Origin: Streptomyces seoulensis | Lineage (GTDB): Bacteria; Actinomycetota; Actinomycetes; Streptomycetales; Streptomycetaceae | Assembly: GCA_013364255.1 (NCBI GenBank) | Contig: CP054936.1 | Location: forward strand, 5,114,853-5,178,852 | Reading direction: 5' to 3' | DNA length: 64,000 nucleotides | Shown here: in pieces, positions 42,481-50,786 of the stretch | Position numbering within the stretch: the stretch's first letter is position 1 | How the letters are laid out: each line of letters begins with the position of its first letter | Position numbers and translations under genes: made by a program | Notes under the pieces: model-generated | Databases searched by the model: none | Seen by the model: the letters and a program-made list of their open reading frames with translations, nothing else | Told to the model about the DNA's origin: nothing

Positions 42481-43458
42481 ATGCCCGCAGTGACCGTCGA
42501 GAACCCGCTGGCGCTGCCCCGTGTGGCCGCGCCCGCCGATGCCGTCGCCCGGCCCGTGCTCGCCGTCACGACCGCGCCGAGCGGTTTCGAGGGCGAGGGC
42601 TTCCCGGTGCGCCGGGCGTTCGCCGGCATCAGCTACCAGCACCTCGACCCGTTCATCATGATGGACCAGATGGGTGAGGTGGAGTATCAGCCTGGGGAGC
42701 CGAAAGGAACCCCGTGGCATCCGCACCGCGGCTTCGAGACCGTCACCTACATCATCGACGGGATCTTCGATCACCAGGACAGCCACGGCGGCGGCGGAAC
42801 CATCACCAACGGCGACACCCAGTGGATGACCGCCGGTTCCGGCCTGCTGCACATCGAGGCGCCGCCGGAGTCCCTCGTCCTGTCCGGCGGCCTCTTCCAC
42901 GGCCTCCAGCTGTGGGTGAACCTGCCGGCCAAGGACAAGATGATGGCCCCGAAGTACCAGGACATCCGCGGCGGCAGCGTCCAGCTGCTCACCTCCCCCG
43001 ACGGCGGCGCGCTGCTGCGCGTCATCGCCGGTGAGCTGGACGGCCACCAGGGTCCGGGTGCCACCCACACGCCGATCACGATGGTGCACGCGACGCTCGC
43101 CCCGGGCGCGGAGGTCACCCTGCCCTGGCGCGAGGACTTCAACGGCCTCGCCTACGTCCTCGCCGGGCGCGGCACGGTGGGCGCCGAGCGCCGGCCGGTC
43201 CACCTCGGCCAGGCCGCGGTCTTCGGAGCCGGTTCCTCGGTCACCGTCCGCGCGGACGACAAGCAGGACTCCCGCACGCCGGACCTGGAGGTCGTCCTGC
43301 TCGGCGGCCGGCCGATCCGGGAGCCGATGGCCCACTACGGCCCGTTCGTCATGAACACCCGCGACGAGCTGATGCAGGCCTTCGAGGACTTCCAGAAGGG
43401 CCGCCTGGGCACCGTCCCGGCCGTCCACGGCATGACGGAGACCGGCCCCCAGGGCTGA
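42481..43458 (+). CDS. Pirin family protein
   Basis: The 325-residue bicupin is a member of the pirin family. Metal-binding residues are in PWHPHRGFETVTYIIDG and the later WMTAGSGLLHIEAPPE. The N-terminal signature RRAFAGISYQHLDPFIMMDQ is typical. Pirins include quercetin dioxygenases and redox regulators, and a Streptomyces pirin is known to modulate beta-oxidation; the role here is open. CGAGGAGG precedes the ATG. Confidence 0.92.
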   Translation: MPAVTVENPLALPRVAAPADAVARPVLAVTTAPSGFEGEGFPVRRAFAGISYQHLDPFIMMDQMGEVEYQPGEPKGTPWHPHRGFETVTYIIDGIFDHQDSHGGGGTITNGDTQWMTAGSGLLHIEAPPESLVLSGGLFHGLQLWVNLPAKDKMMAPKYQDIRGGSVQLLTSPDGGALLRVIAGELDGHQGPGATHTPITMVHATLAPGAEVTLPWREDFNGLAYVLAGRGTVGAERRPVHLGQAAVFGAGSSVTVRADDKQDSRTPDLEVVLLGGRPIREPMAHYGPFVMNTRDELMQAFEDFQKGRLGTVPAVHGMTETGPQG

Positions 43459-43508
43459 TCCCGGCCCGGGTCCGCGCCCCCGGGCGGAACCCGCGTCACC
43501 CGGGCGGA

Positions 43509-44582
43509 GTGTCCGCGCAGGACAGTCCGCCCGGTGCGTGGTGCGCTGAGAGGGTGTCCCTGCTGCCCGAGTCCGTCCGGCGTCTCGCCGCCTGGTGCGC
43601 CGTCGTGCTGCTCCTGTCCGGGGTGGTGTGGATCGTGGTGCGGCTGTGCGTGGTGTTCCGCACCGCCGTGATCCCCGTGCTGCTGGCGCTGCTGGGCACC
43701 GCGCTGCTGCGGCCGCTGTTCCGCCGGCTGGTGCGGGCGAGGGTCAACCGCTCGCTGGCGGCCGGGATCACCTGCGCCGCCGTCCTCGTCGTCGTCGGCG
43801 GCACCGGCTACGTCGTGGTGCGCGCGCTGATCGACAGCTGGCAGCAGATCGCCGACTCCCTGGAGAACGCGGCGAAATCGCTCTCCTCCCATCTGGGGAC
43901 GCCCGGCACCTCGCTGTCCGACCTGGCCGGGCGCGGCAAGGATCTGCTGTCCAAGTTCGGCGGGACCGCCGCCTCCGGCGTCATCAGCGGGGTCAGCGCC
44001 GTCGCCGAGTACCTCGCCATGGCCGTCCTGGCGCTGCTGCTGGTCTTCTTCTTCCTGCGCGACGCCGAGCGGGCCCGGCGCACCCTGCGCGCGCTCTCCC
44101 CGGGCGGCAGCGCCGACACGGTCGAGAGCATGGCCCGGCGGGCGTTCGCCGCCGTCGAGGGGTTCATGCGCGGGACCACGATCATCGCGTTCATCGACGC
44201 CGTCTGCATCACCGTGGGCCTGGTCCTGCTGGACGTGCCCGGCGCCCTGGGACTGGGCGCGCTGGTGTTCGTGGGGGCGTACATCCCCTACCTGGGGGCG
44301 TTCATCTCCGGCGCGGTGTCCGTGCTGGTCGCGCTCGCCGACCGCGGGTTCGTCGTCGCGCTGTGGGTGCTCGGCGTGGTCGTCGCCGTGCAGTTGCTGG
44401 AGGGGCATGTGCTCCAGCCGCTGATCCAGAGCCGGACCGTGCAGATGCATCCGGCGGCGGTGCTGCTGGCGATCGCCGCGGGGGCGTCGGTCGCGGGCAT
44501 CGTCGGGATGCTGCTGGCGGTGCCGATGACGGCGGCGGCCTTCGGCATCGCCCACGAGGTTTACGACCGGTACGCCGCCTAG
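43509..44582 (+). CDS. AI-2E family transporter (putative membrane exporter)
   Basis: The 357-residue membrane protein has about eight helices, including the family segments VIPVLLALLGTALLRPLFRR, LLLVFFFLRDAERAR, GLGALVFVGAYIPYLGAFIS and QPLIQSRTVQMHPAAVLLAI. The family is named for TqsA but mostly has unknown or ion-exchange substrates. The start could instead be GTG 43554, which drops 15 residues. The coding end is part of a tandem repeat that runs past the stop. Confidence 0.85.
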   Translation: MSAQDSPPGAWCAERVSLLPESVRRLAAWCAVVLLLSGVVWIVVRLCVVFRTAVIPVLLALLGTALLRPLFRRLVRARVNRSLAAGITCAAVLVVVGGTGYVVVRALIDSWQQIADSLENAAKSLSSHLGTPGTSLSDLAGRGKDLLSKFGGTAASGVISGVSAVAEYLAMAVLALLLVFFFLRDAERARRTLRALSPGGSADTVESMARRAFAAVEGFMRGTTIIAFIDAVCITVGLVLLDVPGALGLGALVFVGAYIPYLGAFISGAVSVLVALADRGFVVALWVLGVVVAVQLLEGHVLQPLIQSRTVQMHPAAVLLAIAAGASVAGIVGMLLAVPMTAAAFGIAHEVYDRYAA

Positions 44583-44631
44583 ACCGGTACGCCTCTGGAC
44601 CGGTATGCCGCCTGGACCGGTACGCCGCCCA
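44565..44631 (+). repeat. Four tandem 16-18-bp repeats across a stop codon
   Basis: The unit GACCGGTACGCCGCCTG occurs about four times. The first copy encodes the last residues DRYAA and the stop of the AI-2E-type gene, and the rest lie in the convergent spacer before the phosphatase gene. Losing the stop would extend the protein by repeats. Confidence 0.8.
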
Positions 44632-44671
44632 GAGGCCCTGGCGCGGCACGGCTCCTCGCCCGCCCCCGCCG

Positions 44672-46831
44672 CTACCGCTTCGTCTCCCACGGCGGTTCGT
44701 ACAGCTCGAACCAGATGCTCTTGCCCACGCCCCGCGGCTCGACGCCCCACGCGTCGGCGAGGAGCTCGATCAGGATCAGACCGCGCCCGGAGGAGGCCAG
44801 CTCGCCCGGCCGGCGCTTGTGCGGGAGGTCGTCGCCGGCGTCGGTGACCTCCACCCGCATCCGCCGCTCGCCCCGCTCGCCGCTCACCTCGGCCAGCAGC
44901 AGGGCGTCGGTGTCGGTGTGCACGAGCACGTTGGTCAGCATCTCGCTCACCAGCAGCACCGCCGAGTCCACCTGTTCCTCGGACGACCAGTCGTGCAGCA
45001 GCTGGCGCAGCTGCTGGCGGGCCACCGCGACCCGCTCGGGCTCGGCCTGCGCGACCGTCAGCAGGGTGCGCCGCACCTCGGGCAGGCTCACCGTGCCGCC
45101 GTGGCCCTCGCAGCGGCGGCTCAGCAGCAGGACGGCGATGTCGTCCTCGCGGCGGTCCACCAGCGGGCCCGTGGTGTAGTGCGAGGAGGGGCCGTGGACG
45201 CCCTGGACGAGCGCGTCGGCGAGCTCCTCGGTGTCGCCCTCGTGCCGTTCCAGGATGGCGCGGATGCGCTGCCAGCCGGTGTCCAGGTCGTGGCCGCCGG
45301 TCTCGATCAGGCCGTCGGTGCAGACCATCATCGTCTCGCCCGCCTCCAGCGTGAACCGGGTGGTCGGGTAGTCGGGGTCCGGGTCGACGCCGAGCGGCAG
45401 CCCGCCCGCGGTGGGCCGTTGCAGCACCGTCCCGTCCTTCATCCGGATCACCGGGTCGGGGTGCCCGGCGCGGGCCACCTCCAGCACCCCGGTGCGCGGA
45501 TCGACCTCCGCGTACAGGCAGGTGGCGAAGCGCAGGTCGGCCGGGTCGTCGGTGGGGGCGCCGTCGTTGACGATGCCGTGCAGGAAGCGGGAGGCGCGGG
45601 AGAGGACCGCGTCCGGGCGGTGCCCCTCGGAGGCGTAGGCGCGCAGGGCGATGCGCAGCTGGCCCATCAGCCCGGCGGCGCGCACGTCGTGCCCCTGGAC
45701 GTCGCCGATGACCAGCGCGAACCGTCCCGGCCTCGACTTCTCGCGGCTGCGCGAGGTGCCGCCGGGCAGCGGGATCATGTCGTACCAGTCGCCGCCGACC
45801 TGGAGACCGCCGCCGGTGGGGACGTAGCGGGCGGCCAGGTCCATGCCGGGGACCTCGGGGCCCAGCGTGGGCATCATCGAGCGTTGCAGGCCCTCGCTCA
45901 GCTCGCGCTCGGTCTCGGCCGTGCCGGCCCGGGAGAGGGCCTGGGCGAGCATCCGGGCCACCGTGGTCAGCACCGAGCGCTCGTCGGGCGTGAAGGCCAC
46001 CGGATAGGTGAAGGCGGCCATCCAGGCGCCCATGGTGCGGCCCGAGGCGGTCAGCGGCAGATACGCCCACGAGCGGCGGTGGAAGTGCTCGGCCAGCGGC
46101 CAGGTGAGCGGGTAGCGGGCCCGGTACTCCTCCGGGGAGGACAGGTACACGGCCCGGCCGGTGCGCACCACCTCGGCGGCCGGGTAGTCGGTGTCCAGCG
46201 CCATGTGCACGAACGGCGCCTCGTCGCCGGGGCGCTGCCCGTGGTGGCCGATGACCGAGAGACGGTCGCCCTCCACGCCGAAGACGGCCAGGCCGTCGGG
46301 CGAGAAGCCGGGCATCGACAGGCCGGCGGCCACCCGCAGCACCTCGGCGGTGGACCGGGCCTCGGCCAGCGCCCGGCCCGCGTCCAGCAGGAACGCCTCC
46401 CGCGAGCGCCGCCAGTCGCCGGTGACGGCGCTGCGGGCAGCCGGCGAGCCGGGAGTGGGCTCGGCGACCTCCTGGAGGGTGCCGATCAGCTCGTACGCCT
46501 TCTTGCGCGCGTCGAAGGTGGGCCGGGAGCGGCTGCGCACGACGCGGATGATCCGGCCCTGCTCGTCCATGATCCGCACCCGCACCTCGGCGAGGGTGCC
46601 CTCGGAGGCGGCGAGCCGGACCACACCGGTGATCTCGTTCCAGTCGACCGGGTGGAGCCGGGCGCGCACCTGGGCCTCCGTCAGGGTGACCGCCTCCGCG
46701 GGCAGCCCGAGCAGCCGGGCCGCCTCGGCGTCGACCGCCACCAGACCGGTGGAGGTGTCCCAGTGCCACAGTCCGGTCGCGAGGGCGGCGAGGACGTCCC
46801 CGACGGCGGGCAGGGGCTCACCAGTGCGCAT
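44672..46831 (-). CDS. PAS/GAF/SpoIIE phosphatase with anti-sigma-factor kinase domain
   Basis: The 719-residue signalling protein has a PAS domain at about 10-120 (WHWDTSTGLVAVDAEAARLL), a GAF domain at about 150-310, a PP2C-type SpoIIE phosphatase at about 325-550 (YVPTGGGLQVGGDWYDMIPL, ALVIGDVQGHDVRAAGLMGQ, CTDGLIETGG) and a C-terminal RsbW-like ATPase (LLVSEMLTNVLVHTDTDA, GRGLILIELLADAWGV). It probably dephosphorylates anti-anti-sigma factors. The ATG follows TACAGT by 6 bases, suggesting a leaderless transcript. Confidence 0.9.
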   Translation of the reverse strand: MRTGEPLPAVGDVLAALATGLWHWDTSTGLVAVDAEAARLLGLPAEAVTLTEAQVRARLHPVDWNEITGVVRLAASEGTLAEVRVRIMDEQGRIIRVVRSRSRPTFDARKKAYELIGTLQEVAEPTPGSPAARSAVTGDWRRSREAFLLDAGRALAEARSTAEVLRVAAGLSMPGFSPDGLAVFGVEGDRLSVIGHHGQRPGDEAPFVHMALDTDYPAAEVVRTGRAVYLSSPEEYRARYPLTWPLAEHFHRRSWAYLPLTASGRTMGAWMAAFTYPVAFTPDERSVLTTVARMLAQALSRAGTAETERELSEGLQRSMMPTLGPEVPGMDLAARYVPTGGGLQVGGDWYDMIPLPGGTSRSREKSRPGRFALVIGDVQGHDVRAAGLMGQLRIALRAYASEGHRPDAVLSRASRFLHGIVNDGAPTDDPADLRFATCLYAEVDPRTGVLEVARAGHPDPVIRMKDGTVLQRPTAGGLPLGVDPDPDYPTTRFTLEAGETMMVCTDGLIETGGHDLDTGWQRIRAILERHEGDTEELADALVQGVHGPSSHYTTGPLVDRREDDIAVLLLSRRCEGHGGTVSLPEVRRTLLTVAQAEPERVAVARQQLRQLLHDWSSEEQVDSAVLLVSEMLTNVLVHTDTDALLLAEVSGERGERRMRVEVTDAGDDLPHKRRPGELASSGRGLILIELLADAWGVEPRGVGKSIWFELYEPPWETKR

Positions 46832-46837
46832 TGCCCC

Positions 46838-46843
46838 ACTGTA
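46838..46843 (-). promoter_or_regulatory. -10 box for a leaderless phosphatase transcript
   Basis: TACAGT on the minus strand ends 6 bases before the ATG of the SpoIIE-type gene, leaving no room for a ribosome site. No clear -35 box is seen. Confidence 0.45.
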
Positions 46844-47019
46844 AGAAGATGTGATCGGACACTGCCACCGAAAGGGGAGAAAACGGACGCCGCGGAGGGC
46901 GGTAATGGGGGCGAGCCGATCTTGGGGCGGCCGGTACCCTTGACGGGTCCGGGCCGTGTGCCCGTTCCCGCCGGAGTGAGCACCTCCGGCACACCACGAA
47001 CGAAGGACGATGAACGACG

Positions 47020-48783
47020 ATGCATCGGTACAGGTCCCACACCTGCGGCGAGCTCCGCGCCTCTGACGTCGGCGCCGACGTCCGGCTGAGCGGCTGGCTG
47101 CACAATCGGCGCGACCTGGGCGGCATCCTCTTCATCGATCTGCGCGACCACTACGGCATCACGCAGCTCGTGGCCCGTCCCGGCACGCCCGCCTACGAGG
47201 CCCTGGACAAGCTCTCCAAGGAGACCGTCGTCCGCGTCGACGGCCAGGTTGTTTCACGTGGAACCGAGAACGTGAACACCGACCTGCCCACCGGCGAGGT
47301 CGAGGTCGAGGTCGGCGAGGTCGAGGTGCTCGGCGCCGCCGGCCCGCTGCCCTTCACGATCAACGCCGAGGACGGCGTCAACGAGGAGCGGCGCCTGGAG
47401 TACCGCTTCCTCGACCTGCGCCGTGAGCGCATGCACCGCAACATCATGCTGCGCACGGCCGTGATCTCCGCCATCCGGCACAAGATGGTCACGCTCGGCT
47501 TCAACGAGATGGCGACGCCGATCCTGACGGCGACCTCCCCCGAGGGCGCCCGCGACTTCGTCGTCCCCTCCCGGCTGCACGCCGGCCGCTTCTACGCGCT
47601 CCCGCAGGCCCCGCAGCAGTTCAAGCAGCTGCTGATGGTCTCCGGCTTCGACCGCTACTTCCAGATCGCGCCCTGCTTCCGCGACGAGGACGCCCGCGCC
47701 GACCGCTCGCCGGGCGAGTTCTACCAGCTCGACGTCGAGATGAGCTTCGTCGAGCAGGAGGACGTCTTCCAGCCGATCGAGCGGCTGATGACCGAGCTGT
47801 TCGAGGAGTTCGGCGGCGGCCGCCACGTCACCTCCCCCTTCCCGCGCATCCCGTTCCGCGAGGCGATGCTCAAGTACGGCTCCGACAAGCCGGACCTGCG
47901 CGCCAAGCCGGAGCTGGTGGACCTCACCGACGTCTTCGCGGGCTCGGAGTTCAAGGCGTTCGCCGGCAAGCACGTGCGCGCCCTGCCGGTGCCGGCGGTC
48001 CAGGACCAGCCGCGCAAGTTCTTCGACCAGCTGGGCGACTACGCCGTCTCCCAGGGCGCGAAGGGCCTGGCCTGGGTGCGGGTCGGCGAGGACGGCTCGC
48101 TGACCGGCCCGATCGCGAAGTTCCTCACCGAGGACGACGTCGCTGAGCTGACCAAGCGGCTGTCCCTGGCGCCCGGCCACGCGGTGTTCTTCGGCGCGGG
48201 CGAGTTCGACGAGGTCTCCAAGATCATGGGCGCGGTCCGCGTCGAGGCGGCCAAGCGGGCCGGCCAGTTCGAGGAGGACGTGTTCCGCTTCTGCTGGATC
48301 GTGGACTTCCCGATGTACGAGAAGGACGAGGAGACGGGGCGGATCGACTTCTCGCACAACCCGTTCTCGATGCCGCAGGGCGGCCTGGACGCCCTGGAGA
48401 ACCAGGACCCGCTGGACATCCTGGCCTGGCAGTACGACATCGTCTGCAACGGCGTGGAGCTGTCCAGCGGCGCCATCCGGAACCACGAGCCGGACATCAT
48501 GCTCAAGGCCTTCGAGATCGCGGGCTACGACGCGGAGACCGTCGAGCGGGAGTTCGCGGGCATGCTCCGCGCGTTCCGCTTCGGCGCCCCGCCGCACGGC
48601 GGCATCGCCCCCGGCGTCGACCGCATCGTGATGCTGCTGGCCGACGAGCCGAACATCCGCGAGACGATCGCCTTCCCGCTCAACGGCAACGCCCAGGACC
48701 TGATGATGGGCGCGCCGACCGAGCTGGACGAGTCGCGCCTGCGCGAGCTGCACCTCACGGTGCGCAAGCCGCAGCCGAAGTAG
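47020..48783 (+). CDS. aspS: Aspartyl-tRNA synthetase
   Basis: The 587-residue class IIb enzyme charges tRNA-Asp. It has an N-terminal OB anticodon-binding domain (VRLSGWLHNRRDLGGILFID), motif 2 in QIAPCFRDEDARADR with GEFYQLDVEMSF, the bacterial GAD insertion, and motif 3 in HGGIAPGVDRIVMLLADEP. The length is typical of bacterial AspRS. The ATG follows GAAGGACG. A near-perfect parS site lies inside the gene at 47251 and a hairpin terminator follows. Confidence 0.96.
   Translation: MHRYRSHTCGELRASDVGADVRLSGWLHNRRDLGGILFIDLRDHYGITQLVARPGTPAYEALDKLSKETVVRVDGQVVSRGTENVNTDLPTGEVEVEVGEVEVLGAAGPLPFTINAEDGVNEERRLEYRFLDLRRERMHRNIMLRTAVISAIRHKMVTLGFNEMATPILTATSPEGARDFVVPSRLHAGRFYALPQAPQQFKQLLMVSGFDRYFQIAPCFRDEDARADRSPGEFYQLDVEMSFVEQEDVFQPIERLMTELFEEFGGGRHVTSPFPRIPFREAMLKYGSDKPDLRAKPELVDLTDVFAGSEFKAFAGKHVRALPVPAVQDQPRKFFDQLGDYAVSQGAKGLAWVRVGEDGSLTGPIAKFLTEDDVAELTKRLSLAPGHAVFFGAGEFDEVSKIMGAVRVEAAKRAGQFEEDVFRFCWIVDFPMYEKDEETGRIDFSHNPFSMPQGGLDALENQDPLDILAWQYDIVCNGVELSSGAIRNHEPDIMLKAFEIAGYDAETVEREFAGMLRAFRFGAPPHGGIAPGVDRIVMLLADEPNIRETIAFPLNGNAQDLMMGAPTELDESRLRELHLTVRKPQPK
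47251..47264. other. parS: parS-like site inside aspS (13 of 14 matches)
   Basis: GTTTCACGTGGAAC differs from the perfect Streptomyces parS palindrome at one right-arm base. It falls in aspS codons for Val-Ser-Arg-Gly-Thr, and the GTT TCA pair is unusual for a gene that otherwise prefers G/C in third positions. ParB binding is likely but may be weaker. Confidence 0.75.
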
Positions 48784-48810
48784 TCCCCGGCGCCGCGCGC
48801 GGCGTACGGA

Positions 48811-48848
48811 AGAGGGGCGGCCCCGCGGGGCCGCCCCTCTTCGTCTTC
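48811..48848 (+). terminator. Intrinsic terminator after aspS
   Basis: AGAGGGGCGGCCCC and GGGGCCGCCCCTCT are perfect 14-bp arms around GC, followed by TCGTCTT. The stem may also limit the leftward metG transcript. Confidence 0.85.
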
Positions 48849-48899
48849 TCGCCGTCCGGTGCGGGACTTCGTCTTCTCGCCGTCAGGTGCGGGCAGCGG

Positions 48900-50615
48900 T
48901 CAGGCCGGCTCGCCGCCGAAGCGTTCCTTGTACGCCGCCAGGTCGTCGTCGGTGAGCTTGGCGAAGAGGACCGGCGGCACCGTGAACGGGGTGCCGGCGG
49001 GCACCGCGGTCAGCGAGTTCGCCTCCTCGGGAGTGACCCAGACCGCCGTGTCGTCGGCCAGGTCGAACGCGGAGCGCATCGTCTTCGCCGTCGTCGGGAT
49101 GAACGGCTCGGAGACCACCGCGTACAGGTGGATCAGGTTCATCGCCGTGCGCAGGGTGAGGGCCGCGCCGTCCTTGTCGGTCTTGATCTCCAGCCAGGGG
49201 GCCTTCTCCTCCAGGTAGGAGTTGCCCGCCGACCACAGGGCGCGCAGCGCGGCGGCCGCCTTGCGGAACTGGATGGCCTCCATCTGCTCCTCGTACTCGG
49301 CGAGCAGCCGCGCGATCTCCGCGCCCAGCTTCGCCTCCGCCGGGCCCGGCTCGCCGCCCTGCGGGACGTCGTCGCCGAAGCGCTTGCGGGAGAAGGACAG
49401 CACGCGGTTGACGAAGTTGCCGAGGGTGTCGGCGAGGTCCTTGTTCACGGTGGCCGTGAAGTGCTCCCAGGTGAACGACGAGTCGTCCGACTCCGGGGCG
49501 TTGGCCATCATGAAGTAGCGCCAGTAGTCGGCGGGCAGGATCTCCAGCGCGTCGTGCGTGAAGACGCCGCGGCGCTGCGAGGTGGAGAACTTGCCGCCGT
49601 AGTAGTTCAGCCAGTTGAACGCCTTGATGACGTCGACCTTCTTCCACGGGGCGCGGGTGCCCAGCAGGGTCGCCGGGAACATCACGCTGTGGAAGGGGAC
49701 GTTGTCCTTGCCCATGAACTGCGTGTAGCGGACGTCGGCGTCCGACTCCCACCACCACGAACGCCAGTCGCGGTGCTCCGGGTCCTGCTCCGCCCACTCC
49801 TTCGTCGAGCCGATGTACTCGATCGGCGCGTCGAACCAGACGTAGAAGACCTTGCCCTCGGCGGCCAGGTCCGGCCAGGTGTCGGCCGGCACCGGCACGC
49901 CCCAGTCCAGGTCACGGGTGATCGCGCGGTCGTGCAGGCCCTCGGTCAGCCACTTGCGGGCGATGGAGGACGCCAGCACCGGCCAGTCGTCGGCGCGCTC
50001 GTCCACCCACGCCTCGACCTCGCCGGCCAGCGCCGACTGGAGCAGGAAGAGGTGCTTGGTCTCGCGGATCTCCAGGTCGGCGCTGCCGCTGATCGCGGAG
50101 CGCGGCTCGATCAGGTCCGTCGGGTCCAGCACCCGGGTGCAGTTCTCGCACTGGTCGCCGCGGGCCTTGTCGTAACCGCAGTGCGGGCAGGTGCCGATGA
50201 TGTAGCGGTCGGGCAGGAAACGGCCGTCGGCGTTGGAGTACACCTGGCGGATGGCGCGCTCCTCGATGAAGCCGTTCGCCTTCAGCTCGCGGGCGATCTC
50301 CTGGGTGATCTCGTGGTTCTGCCGCGAGGAGCTGCGGCCGAAGTGGTCGAACGCCAGGCTGAAGCCGTCGTAGATCGCCTTCTGCGCGTCGTGCGCCTGG
50401 GCGCAGAACTCGGCGACCGGGATGCCCTGTTCCTTCGCCGCGAGCTCCGCGGGGGTGCCGTGCTCGTCGGTGGCGCAGATGTACAGCACGTCGTGGCCGC
50501 GCTGGCGCAGGTAGCGCGCGTACACGTCCGCCGGGAGCATGGACCCCACCATGTTGCCCAGGTGCTTGATCCCGTTGATGTACGGAAGGGCGCTGGTGAT
50601 GAGGTGTCGAGCCAT
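48900..50615 (-). CDS. metG: Methionyl-tRNA synthetase
   Basis: The 571-residue class I enzyme charges tRNA-Met. The HIGH-type motif is KHLGN in PYINGIKHLGNMVGSM, a zinc knuckle is CPHCGYDKARGDQCENC, and the KMSKS-type loop is KFSTSQ. The C-terminal tRNA-binding domain found in some MetRS is absent. It is convergent with aspS. Upstream, GGGAGCAGCCCGCG precedes the ATG; no T-box leader is visible in the short spacer. Confidence 0.96.
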   Translation of the reverse strand: MARHLITSALPYINGIKHLGNMVGSMLPADVYARYLRQRGHDVLYICATDEHGTPAELAAKEQGIPVAEFCAQAHDAQKAIYDGFSLAFDHFGRSSSRQNHEITQEIARELKANGFIEERAIRQVYSNADGRFLPDRYIIGTCPHCGYDKARGDQCENCTRVLDPTDLIEPRSAISGSADLEIRETKHLFLLQSALAGEVEAWVDERADDWPVLASSIARKWLTEGLHDRAITRDLDWGVPVPADTWPDLAAEGKVFYVWFDAPIEYIGSTKEWAEQDPEHRDWRSWWWESDADVRYTQFMGKDNVPFHSVMFPATLLGTRAPWKKVDVIKAFNWLNYYGGKFSTSQRRGVFTHDALEILPADYWRYFMMANAPESDDSSFTWEHFTATVNKDLADTLGNFVNRVLSFSRKRFGDDVPQGGEPGPAEAKLGAEIARLLAEYEEQMEAIQFRKAAAALRALWSAGNSYLEEKAPWLEIKTDKDGAALTLRTAMNLIHLYAVVSEPFIPTTAKTMRSAFDLADDTAVWVTPEEANSLTAVPAGTPFTVPPVLFAKLTDDDLAAYKERFGGEPA

Positions 50616-50786
50616 CGCGGGCTGCTCCCAAGTCGCTACGCGGAGTGACGATCTCGTGGTTCTGGGTCGTCTGTGAACCTTGAAATCGTAGCCGACGTGG
50701 GCGGGGAGCCCGCTTCCCGTTCCAGGGGGCGGGAAGCGGGCGGGCGCGCGCGGGCGCGGGTGGGTGCGGGTGGGTACGGCGGGCGG

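Noticed and set aside
43335..46769. Long leftward frame over the AI-2E-type and phosphatase genes
   Set aside because: It is a composition artefact; the phosphatase frame shows PAS, GAF, SpoIIE and ATPase motifs instead.
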